Shown: piece after piece, positions 42,701 through 50,498 of the stretch
How positions within the stretch are numbered: the first letter of the stretch is position 1
How the letters are laid out: every line of letters starts with the position of its first letter
Source: Strigamia acuminata
Lineage: Eukaryota; Arthropoda; Chilopoda; Geophilomorpha; Linotaeniidae
Assembly (NCBI GenBank): GCA_949358305.1
Contig: OX442320.1
Coordinates: 1,304,501-1,368,500 of the forward strand
Direction of reading: 5' to 3'
DNA length: 64,000 nt
The notes under the pieces: generated by a model
What the model was told of the DNA's origin: nothing
The model's input: the letters and a program-made list of their open reading frames with translations, nothing else
The model's database searches: none
Position numbers and translations under genes: made by a program

Positions 42701-43769
42701 AATCCCGAAGTTAGAGAAAATTCCCACAACGAAACGCGAAGTGGTCTCATTTATGGCATCCATATTTGATCCGATGGGTCTCATTTCACCTGTCGTTCTT
42801 CGAATGAAACTGCTTGTTCAAGCTATCTGGGCTCGAACAAAAAATTGGGACGAAGTGATTCTTGACTCCGAGAAAAAAGAAGTCGAAGAATTTAATCTCG
42901 ACATACAGAAGTTGAAGGAATTAAAAGTTCAACGTTGGCTACAGACTTATTCAGGTCAGGACATAACATTGGAAGTTTTCTGCGATGCCAGTATGAAAGC
43001 ATTTGGCTGTTCAATTTTTGTCGTCAATGTGGATGGCAAAAGAACTTTACTGTTGAGCAAATGCCGTATTGCGCCAGCCAAGAAAATTACGCTTCCTCGA
43101 CTTGAATTAACTGCAGCATTGGTAGGAGTAAGAATGACAAAGTATCTGCTTGAGAATTTTCTTCCTGGTTATCCAGTCACTGAAGTGCGATACTACTCGG
43201 ACTCCACCATTACTTTAGCCTGGATCAATTCCGATAAAAATGTGTGGAAGCCATACGTCTCGAACTGTGTTCAAGAAATTACTTCTTCAACCAAGCCCGA
43301 ACAATGGTCCCACGTACCAACGGAATTTAACCCAGCTGATTTGTTAACTCGACCACAGAACTCAAAAACATTAATGAACAATAAGCTTTGGTGGTTCGGA
43401 GTTGATGTTTCAAAACTAGAGAAAAAGGAAGTTATACAAGAAAATCTTTCAGAAGAGGAACGAAAAATCATTGTGATGACTATTCAAGTTAAAGAAAGCT
43501 TTATTGGTCAATTCTTCAAACGTTTCCGTGATTACAACCGACTTTTAGGAGTTTTTTCTTATATTTTGAGGTGGAAAAACAAACTTTTGCGCGGTGAGCC
43601 TCTCTCGCCACTCGAGTTAGAGACGAACCAATTGAAGATCCTGCAGTTTTCGCAGAAACTGCATTTTTCTGAGGAACTTGAGGATGTGAAAAACAAACGA
43701 GAACTGAGTAAACATTCCACCCTACGAAATTTCGAGCTTTTCATTGACGAGGACTTCGTAGTCGCTTGA
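39705..43769 (+). CDS. BEL-B2 ORF1: Gag-protease-reverse transcriptase-RNase H
   Basis: 1354 residues from the ATG at 39705 (gaaATGgagag); the open frame extends upstream to a TTG at 39627 without another ATG. Gag region with DUF1759-like block (from residue 138), a Lys/Ser-rich linker, then zinc knuckles C377-C380-H384-C389, C408-C411-H416-C421 and C427-C430-H434-C439. A DUF1758-like retropepsin region reads MIDPGSHRSFI (Asp-Pro-Gly 495-497, unusual). Reverse transcriptase spans about 770-1000 with IFMDDLTSGG (918-921). RNase H residues are Asp 1094, Glu 1134, Asp 1166 and Asp 1212 in FNPADLLTRP. The frame ends TTC GTA GTC GCT TGA, where the family normally reads on into the integrase zinc finger. 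It forms particles and makes cDNA in the cytoplasm. Confidence 0.95.
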   Translation: MERDSTTEPTMRDLLTEEQIETMEQRWESQVTAMNHLLSISEKTADPGELEALVLTANPKETRIVGALNELQNYSDHQFYLECIDKLETMQARVDLLRRRYEISKRSIPTLGGRLNTSTSFNANTSMNATASFRKNSKLPKLESVKFDGDILKYKTFKSNFETSVHKDPDLSNVEKLQYLQTMCIGEAATLISTFPLIEESYDLAREELDRNYGDEDAQQTALIKSIRDLKTISSVYPTKAIKANLTKISATIRLLEQLKIPIQTSGAFLLPDIISKFPNSMALRFYQVHGMQNKNIVTLLNFFLNEVAMAERTENVSSSEKSKKEKNEKSEAEKQKAKGSMTTCAATQDAKQSTSAKTKSEPKSDNKSAPSKTVKCIFCDDNHLNGSCGKEYEINAKIEIVKKNRLCFNCFRTGHRVGDCKVKFSCKHCGGRHHSTICKKQEVKNSPSNVEKPKEPQVTTHVSCAISTTLQLMIFTADLKTKSGGFHHIRGMIDPGSHRSFITTALVNRLKLRKCGSISATTQRFNDSTPAEIDYDVFNINLKSKHDEQDIKLTMLSVENLPRVQGILNPSVIEKVKKLKMELAEDLPATTANVDLLLGVDVWWKILKEGRKKINEDLGLINTLFGWVLSGAAGNTSLFEEEADLTSCCNTCQIDINQKLDKLWNLEAIGIDSGEKESDFTRDRFEKTTQRMDDGRYEVLLPFNGLEEDLDSNWEKSINQLANTLKRIDTNEDLKKRYDEAIMQYVVEEHAEEVPKEERFLRKGIYNIPHHPVVKEDRDTTKFRIVFNASSAKKGKLSLNECLYPGPSLNPDLILVLVRFRLYCIPVIADIKQAFLQVLINPTHRNFLRFLWVTRDYFKQPYSWQNLWNNILILRMIVVPFGVISSPFLLCATIRKQAKQFEETHPKEVDALDSGIFMDDLTSGGDFTADTTTHAENLKMILDDGKLPLVKWATASRTVFENLQSKNFHMRGENFDDLQIIKMLGILWNTQDDMIMFKIPKLEKIPTTKREVVSFMASIFDPMGLISPVVLRMKLLVQAIWARTKNWDEVILDSEKKEVEEFNLDIQKLKELKVQRWLQTYSGQDITLEVFCDASMKAFGCSIFVVNVDGKRTLLLSKCRIAPAKKITLPRLELTAALVGVRMTKYLLENFLPGYPVTEVRYYSDSTITLAWINSDKNVWKPYVSNCVQEITSSTKPEQWSHVPTEFNPADLLTRPQNSKTLMNNKLWWFGVDVSKLEKKEVIQENLSEEERKIIVMTIQVKESFIGQFFKRFRDYNRLLGVFSYILRWKNKLLRGEPLSPLELETNQLKILQFSQKLHFSEELEDVKNKRELSKHSTLRNFELFIDEDFVVA

Positions 43770-44953
43770 AAAAATCTTTATTGACTTTTGATGAGGTTTA
43801 TCCAATTATTCTACCTTACGATAGTTGGTTAACAAGATTGTTGATCAAAAAAGTGCATCTGGAACTATTTCATGGTGATATAAGCGAAACATTATACCGT
43901 TTACGTGAGCAATATTGGATCGTAAAAGGAAGGAGAACAATTCAGACAGTTATTCGAGAATGTGCAATTTGCAGACGTGGAAAACTTGCACGAAACAACC
44001 CTTCTACAGGTGACCTTCCTTCTGAACGTATAACTCCAGCCGCTCCATTCCAACACACGGGAATTGACCATCTTGGGCCAATTTACGTCGGAACTAACAA
44101 GAAAGAACGCAAAAAGGTTTATATTCTTTTATTCACATGTATGGTGACCCGATCCCTACATTTAGAGGTTTCCGATGACCTTTCTGTTCAAAAGTTTCTA
44201 CTTGCAATGAGACGATTCGGAGCACGTTTTGGCTATCCTGCTAAAATATTCTCCGATAATAGCAAAACCTTCGAGCGCGGCAGCGTGGAGTTACAATCGT
44301 GGGGAAAACTAATTGGACACAAGGACATACAGACTTTCCTATCTGAAAAAAGAGTGATTTGGACTTTTATCCCACCACTGTCCCCCTGGATGGGCGGGGC
44401 ATGGGAACGCCTCGTCCGGTCAGTTAAGGATAAACTTCGAAAAACATTACTTCGCTATACAGTTGACTTGGAAACTCTCCAAACTTTGGCTTTAGAAATT
44501 AGTTCAGTGTTAAATTCAAGACCCTTATCTTACGTCCCAGACAGTGTTGATGGTGGTAGAATTTTGGCACCTGAAAACTTTTTAACAGGAGGCATGCCAA
44601 AGTACTTAATAAACAAAAAACTTAGTGCGATTAAAAAATCAGATTTGAGAAAACTTGATACAAAACGACGAAAATTTATATGGGATTTCTGGCAGATCTG
44701 GAAACAGAGTTATCTCATGCAATTGAGAAACTTTTACGAAACCAAAGGTGATAAGTTCTTCAAAAATCCTAAAGTGGATCAAATTGTGCTACTAGAAAAA
44801 ATAGGAACAAATCCCTATTTTTGGCCCCTTGCCAGGATAAAAGAAATTTTTCCCGGTGATGATGGTCTTATCAGAATTGTCAAAGTAGTGTTACCCGATG
44901 GAAGAGAGTTAAAAAGATCAGTGAAACATGTGAGAGCTCTTGAACTAGAGTGA
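43766..44953 (+). CDS. BEL-B2 ORF2: integrase
   Basis: 395 codons in the -1 frame relative to ORF1. The frame is open only from 43748, so the overlap is about 20 nt; no ATG lies near its start (43766 is a TTG). Zinc finger H31, H36, C66, C69; catalytic Asp 101 (GIDHLGP), Asp 164 (FSDNSKTF), Glu 214 (GGAWERLVRS), with 62 and 49 residues between them; DUF5641-like C-terminus ending VRALELE. All catalytic residues are present. Expression needs a frameshift, splicing or reinitiation, and no standard slip heptamer is visible in the overlap. Loss of a conserved Gly-Gly-Arg-type motif at the joint suggests a small deletion. Confidence 0.92.
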   Translation: MKKSLLTFDEVYPIILPYDSWLTRLLIKKVHLELFHGDISETLYRLREQYWIVKGRRTIQTVIRECAICRRGKLARNNPSTGDLPSERITPAAPFQHTGIDHLGPIYVGTNKKERKKVYILLFTCMVTRSLHLEVSDDLSVQKFLLAMRRFGARFGYPAKIFSDNSKTFERGSVELQSWGKLIGHKDIQTFLSEKRVIWTFIPPLSPWMGGAWERLVRSVKDKLRKTLLRYTVDLETLQTLALEISSVLNSRPLSYVPDSVDGGRILAPENFLTGGMPKYLINKKLSAIKKSDLRKLDTKRRKFIWDFWQIWKQSYLMQLRNFYETKGDKFFKNPKVDQIVLLEKIGTNPYFWPLARIKEIFPGDDGLIRIVKVVLPDGRELKRSVKHVRALELE

Positions 44954-45008
44954 CTAATAAGACTTTGTGTGTGGTTCTCTCTTCTCTCTCCTTTCGCCGG
45001 CAATTCTC
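44954..45008 (+). other. BEL-B2 3' gap, pyrimidine-rich
   Basis: 55 nt between the integrase stop and the 3' LTR, containing ggttctctcttctctctcc and tttcgccggcaattctc. No polypurine tract is present, yet the block is conserved in BEL-A. Confidence 0.65.
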
Positions 45009-46649
45009 TGTTGCAACCTGTTGCAAACAGAGTGGAATATAAATTGATACTGCTTTTTATTTGCCATTTTATTGTCCTATTAAATATTCAAAGTGTTGTT
45101 AAATTTTGCTTCTAATAGTTTGACTTACATTTCAGGTGTTTTTTGTGTCATATTAAAGCTTTTAGTTCATTATTTTCTTATATTGTCATGAATTTTGGGT
45201 ATTGTGTGTTTAAATAGACTTATTCTAGTGTGTTTTATTTTGCATAACATTTTAATCTTATTTTACAGGATTTTTTGCATTATTAAAACTATTAAAGTGT
45301 TTTATGATACTGTTGTTTATTAAAATATGATATTTCATTGTCTATTGCATTCATTTCAAGTGTTATTTATAAGAATTTGTCTTATATTATCAATTCCTAT
45401 TCATTTTGTGTGTTTCCGTGTGAAATTGGGTGCATCCGTCGTCAAACAGTTCACTAGTGTAATTGGAGTGACGTCATATTTCGAAATCTAGTTCGGTTTT
45501 GACTCCAACTTCTAACCTTTCGTTTTCATTGAATTCTTGTCGTTAGAATTGATCCTAATATTGTTTTAGACTAATTCAGGGGTGATCTGTCGATCTGTGC
45601 ACTTAGTTTCTTTCCCGGAGCAGCCGTTTTGTCTGTACGAACGATCGTGACGGACCTCGCATGTGCGTTGCCGTCCGCGATCGTTTCTTTTCTTTCAAGA
45701 CTAATTTTCATGTGTATTCTTATTAAAAGTGCTTTATTTTGAAGGAAATTACTTTTCCTAAGTGTATTTATTAGTAACATTACCTAGTATTTGCTATATT
45801 CTTGTGTCAGAATTCAAATGTCGTGTTTTGCTGCTCTTATTGAGTTGTACGGGCGCCATGTTGGATTTATTCGCTAATTTCGTTATTAAATCGATTCTAT
45901 TGTATTATTAATACTTGTTTTGCATTTACTATTTCATTTCATTGTATTTTAGTGCATATTATTTACCATTTCAGTGATTTTGTGAGGTTTTAAATTCAAA
46001 TCTTTGCATTACGTAACTTTGCTGTATTCTGATTGGCTGAGCCGATCGTCTGCTTCCCGATCGATTCTTTCTGTATTTTCTCATTGTTTTAAGTGTTTTT
46101 GAGCATTGTTACCATTTACTTTTATGTTCCTGACATCTTTGTGGTCATTTTGACATATTGCAATTTGATTTTAATGCATTTTTGAGCAATCGCTCACTTC
46201 AATGTATTTCATTTTTCTCCGTTGTCATAGCAACGGAATTTCTCAATTGTGTTTTTTACCTTGGCGCGTGCCGTGACCATTGTTTTGCACGTGCATTTTC
46301 TTTGTTAGCCAACGTACATTCGTGTATTTGGTGAGTTATCATTCTACTTCCGAATAAATAAGTTGTTTTATGTTATCTCCTGGAGTTTTTACTTTCGTCG
46401 CCATTACAATGTGTCGGGAGTAGCCAAACATTTTCCCAGACTGGTCAATGGTTAAGCGGACACTTGGATACCATTCAACAGTAGTTTCTACAGGGATTCC
46501 TTCATTCTCCAATGCATTTCGGGACAAATTAAATCTGTTTCCACACGGTATACGTACTAACCTCACTATACGATCGTTTGAGTGGATTGGCGGGAGATTC
46601 AAAACGCCATGGCTCAGTTCTTTTCTGTCCTGTGTGATTGACCGCTACA
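45009..46649 (+). repeat. BEL-B2 3' LTR (1641 bp)
   Basis: Same ends as the 5' LTR; TGACGTCA at 45469-45476. Differences from the 5' LTR include tgctgctc/tgccgctc, attcgct/atttgct, ttaaatcg/ttacatcg and attcaaat/attgaaat. It is followed by acta and satellite. Confidence 0.95.
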
Positions 46650-48327
46650 ACTATGATGAGATCAAAAGTCTATTTTCCCAAATGATTGCTTGGATGTTTC
46701 TAAAACTTACATTGGAGCCTTCTACTAAGGTTTAAACACTATTTCTGAACATTCAGAGACATTGGTCTTGTGGTGTTTGTGCTAAGTTAACTGTGATGAG
46801 ATCAAAAGTCTATTCTCGCAAATCATTACTTGGATGTTGCTAAAACTTCTCTTGAAGTCTTCTACTAAGGTTTAAACACTATTTCTGAACATTCAGAGAC
46901 ATTGGTCTTGTGGTGTTTGTGCTAAGTCAACTGCGATGTGAAATGAGCTCAAAATTTTTTTTTCAAAATTTATTGCTTGGATGTTGCTAAAACTTAGAAT
47001 TGGAGCCTTCTACTAAGGTTTAAACACTATTTCTGAATATTCAGAGACATTGGTCTTGTGGTGTTTGTGCTAAGTCAACTGTGATGAGATCAAAAGTCTA
47101 TTCTCCCAAATCATTGCTTGGATGTTTCTAAAACTTACATTGGAGCCTTCTACTAAGGTTTAAACACTATTTCTGAACATTCAGAGACATTGGTCTTGTG
47201 GTGTTTGTGCTAAGTCAACTGTGATGAGATCAAAAGTCTATTCTCCCAAATCATTGCTTGGATGTTTCTAAAACTTACATTGGAGCCTTCTACTAAGGTT
47301 TAAACACTATTTCTGAACATTCAGAGACATTGGTCTTGTGGTGTTTGTGCTAAGTCAACTATGATGAGATCAAAAGTCTATTCTCCCAAATGATTGCTTG
47401 GATGTTTCTAAAACTTACATTGGAGCCTTCTACTAAGGTTTAAACACTATTTCTGAACATTTAGAGACATTGGTCTTGTGGTGTTTGTGCTAAGTCAACT
47501 ATGATGAGATCAAAAGTCTATTCTCCCAAATGATTGCTTGGATGTTTCTAAAACTTACATTGGAGCCTTCTACTAAGGTTTAAACACTATTTCTGAACAT
47601 TCAGAGACATTGGTCTTGTGGTGTTTGTGCTAAGTTAACTGTGATGAGATCAAAAGTCTATTCTCGCAAATCCTTACTTGGATGTTGCTAAAACTTCTCT
47701 TGAAGTCTTCTACTAAGGTTTAAACACTATTTCTGAACATTCAGAGACATTGGTCTTGTGGTGTTTGTGCTAAGTCAACTGCGATGTGAAATGAGCTCAA
47801 AATTTTTTTTTCAAAATTTATTGCTTGGATGTTGCTAAAACTTAGAATTGGAGCCTTCTACTAAGGTTTAAACACTATTTCTGAATATTCAGAGACATTG
47901 GTCTTGTGGTGTTTGTGCTAAGTCAACTGTGATGAGATCAAAAGTCTATTCTCCCAAATCATTGCTTGGATGTTTCTAAAACTTACATTGGAGCCTTCTA
48001 CTAAGGTTTAAACACTATTTCTGAACATTCAGAGACATTGGTCTTGTGGTGTTTGTGCTAAGTCAACTGTGATGAGATCAAAAGTCTATTCTCCCAAATC
48101 ATTGCTTGGATGTTTCTAAAACTTACATTGGAGCCTTCTACTAAGGTTTAAACACTATTTCTGAACATTCAGAGACATTGGTCTTGTGGTGTTTGTGCTA
48201 AGTCAACTATGATGAGATCAAAAGTCTATTCTCCCAAATCATTGCTTGGATGTTTCTAAAACTTACATTGGAGCCTTCTACTAAGGTTAAAACACTATTT
48301 CTGAACATTCAGAGACATTGGTCTTGT
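46650..48327 (+). repeat. Satellite array, right segment (about 12 monomers)
   Basis: Continuation of the array after BEL-B2. It ends abruptly within a monomer at gacattggtcttgt (48327) and joins unique sequence starting tgcgaatcgg. Confidence 0.95.
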
Positions 48328-48443
48328 TGCGAATCGGTTCGAAACAGGAAATGCTTCTCAAAATATAAGGGAGAGAAAAGATGGTGAAAGTTGAAATAGG
48401 TTCGAACTTTTCACTAAAGAAAGAAAGAAATAAATTAATTAAA

Positions 48444-49285
48444 TTTATTTACCACTCAGAAGGCAATCAGTTGTCACTTAGTTGAAGTTGAACAGGCATC
48501 GTCTCGGGTTGTCGATCACATTGAAGTTCTAGGAGGTTCTGAAAAGGAGTTCGAGCTTTTAAATAATGGTTCATATCGGGAATTAATTGCTACGACTTAT
48601 CTGACTTTGAAGAACTCCCCGGGTCGTGATAAAATCTCTGGATTCGAGTATGTCTGAAAGGAAAATAAGTATTAGTTAGAATCGTGGTTTACAGTGTTTC
48701 AATTGCGTTGATTTATCACTTACGGATAAATTAAGACGGTTCGCGGGATGGGGCAGAAGTCACCGATCTGCTTCAGATGAGGGAATGACTGTAAATAAAG
48801 AATGTATAGGTTAAATATAATTACACTAATTGTTGAGTTATGTTTTAATTTATAACCGCTCATTTGCTTACCTTAAGTTTACGAAATCCGGAGGCAATTC
48901 AACTCGGGAGTTGCATGATGCTGTAAATAGATATTAAGTTTTATTTACACTTGTTATTTATTCGGATATTTATGTACCTTACAGTTATATCGTTGAAGAA
49001 CATCTCACGCTGTTGTGAAATCGAGGAGACGGAAATCGTACGGCTTGGTTCGGGTGATGGACGCTGAAATGGCCAAAGGAAACGCTCGTTTAAGCTCAAA
49101 GACACAAGCAATATGTTGGAAGGAAATACATATGTGCTTACTTACCTGATCGGTAATTCATGGGATCGCGGGAGAGAAGTAATCCGCAGCAAAAGGCGAT
49201 CGTGAGCGAAGGCGTTGTATTTGGTCGGCCATTTTCAGTAGTTGAGACCCGGATGAAGCGTGCAGTTGAATGTTTCTTCGATTAT
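48444..49285 (-). other. Probable multi-exon minus-strand transcript (coding status unknown)
   Basis: Strong splice signals on the minus strand define at least five exons: A 49146-49285 (acceptor ttcaacag upstream; donor gatcag/gtaag), B 48978 or 48983-49063 (acceptor ggccatttcag), C 48872-48920 (acceptor atttacag; donor cttaag/gtaag), D 48724-48788 (acceptor atttacag; donor tatcc/gtaagt), E from 48653 downward (acceptor cctttcag). Introns are about 82, 57-62, 83 and 70 bp. A minus-strand AATAAA is at 48444-48449, before the satellite. From ATG 49232 a phase-compatible frame runs through all exons to a stop in E, but it meets TGA at 49158-49160 and again at 48899-48901. The locus is therefore a spliced non-coding RNA, a decayed gene, or has splice choices I have not resolved. 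No homology is recognised. Confidence 0.5.
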
Positions 49286-49436
49286 CTGTTGAAGTAATGA
49301 GTAATTAGGTTTGAATGTATAATTAGAAGAATTAGTTTAAGTAATTTGTTCACTTTCACTCCTGATTTAATTTCGATGTACGAGTAGACGATTTGCGAGA
49401 GATGACAAGAAGCGATGGAGCAGTCATACTCGCAAA

Positions 49437-49483
49437 TGACGTCATACACAGAGGAGTTGTATTTTTGTCAATGTTTATATAAC
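49437..49483 (+). promoter_or_regulatory. Candidate promoter: CRE-type palindrome and TATA box
   Basis: TGACGTCA at 49437-49444 is followed 30 bp later by tttatataac (49474-49483). This arrangement fits transcription to the right, with a start near 49505 and the ORF at 49905 downstream. The TATA reads tatataaa on the minus strand too, so it could also serve the spliced minus-strand transcript. An AATAAA at 49847-49852, ahead of the ORF, raises the alternative of an LTR-like unit. Confidence 0.45.
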
Positions 49484-49904
49484 TCAAGTTGTTGTTTGTT
49501 AGGTTAAAATATGTTTTTATCTCAGATTGCTACTTTCTATGTGATCTGAGAAGTGTATTTAAGTTTGATCATTTGTATTCAATCATTTACAATGTTAAAT
49601 TATACACTTGTGTTAAAAGTGAGGATTTTAGGCCAGAAAAGCGCCTGAAAACTTCACCCCTGTTATCTTTAATTAGGAAACTTCATGTCTTCTATAAATG
49701 AAGTTTCTGAGATATAATTAAGACATTTTAAGCAATGTTAGGCTTAAAAAACATAAACCTTGTTGTGTGACACTTGATATTTAATTGTTGTCCATCTCGT
49801 GTCACGTCTCGTCTCATTGTTAAAAGGATTAAATTCCTCACTTGCGAATAAAAGATCAGGTTGAGCAGTCAACCATTCTCTCTCTCTCTATCTCCTTGCA
49901 AAAA

Positions 49905-50498
49905 ATGCCTAAAAGCAGGCCGAATACAGAGAGTCGAAGCGACTCTGATCGGGCGATTTGCACAAGGCAAATCAACGCTCCGTACCCGAAGCCTAACCTC
50001 GAATCGCTGGCGTGGAAATTGACAGGCGATTCGAAAAAGTGGTGCCGTGGACCAAAATGCGAGCCAGGGATGTGTGGGCCTAATTCGAATGGAGACGATT
50101 CGAAAGTGAAAATGGCGGACGTACAGCAGAAAGAATTGTTTCAAGTTGAAACAAAGACGACTGTTCGCCAAGAGAGTAACGCTAAGAAGCTGGCGGTAAG
50201 ACGTAACAAATATGAGAGAATTAATCGAGAAAAGGCACTGAAGATTGAGCATGCTGCACGCCTCGTGAAGTGGAAAATAGCCGCTCTTAATCGGAAGACG
50301 TTAGGCCTGAAGATTAAACTAACATTCGAATGTACCGTTAAGAAGTTTACAGCAATGGGGGCCATCTACGAAGACACAACGCAATGGAGATACGGATATG
50401 GTGTTGGAACGTCGGGACGACACGGAACGAGCTCAGTTCAAGACGGAGCCGATGACGAAGCGAGCATCGAGATGAGAATCCATTACAAAGAGACTTAA
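49905..50498 (+). CDS. Unrecognised 197-residue basic protein
   Basis: The open frame begins at a TTG at 49842, but the first ATG, 49905, follows ccttgcaaaaa and is preferred. The product is hydrophilic and Lys/Arg-rich. It has an N-terminal Ser/Arg/Asp stretch, a Cys-spaced segment WCRGPKCEPGMC (Cys 47, 52, 57), a basic central helix-prone region (AVRRNKYERINREKALKIEH), and an acidic C-terminus. There are no membrane segments and no signal peptide. I recognise no domain. An upstream CRE/TATA pair and a downstream AATAAA near 51014 would fit a short intronless transcript. It could be a host gene, a retrogene, or part of an uncharacterised element. Codon use is unremarkable; the frame length is well above chance in this AT-rich context. 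Confidence 0.5.
   Translation: MPKSRPNTESRSDSDRAICTRQINAPYPKPNLESLAWKLTGDSKKWCRGPKCEPGMCGPNSNGDDSKVKMADVQQKELFQVETKTTVRQESNAKKLAVRRNKYERINREKALKIEHAARLVKWKIAALNRKTLGLKIKLTFECTVKKFTAMGAIYEDTTQWRYGYGVGTSGRHGTSSVQDGADDEASIEMRIHYKET

Larger units (their letters stand above)
37098..46649 (+). mobile_element. BEL-B2, structurally complete BEL/Pao retrotransposon
   Basis: A 9552-bp element with 1641-bp LTRs, 6270-bp internal region and acta target duplications, inserted in the satellite. It contains a leader ORF, ORF1 (gag to RNase H) and ORF2 (integrase). The LTRs differ at about four positions, so the insertion is of similar age to BEL-B1. BEL/Pao elements normally encode one continuous polyprotein; here RNase H and integrase are split by a frameshift shared with BEL-B1. 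Confidence 0.95.
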
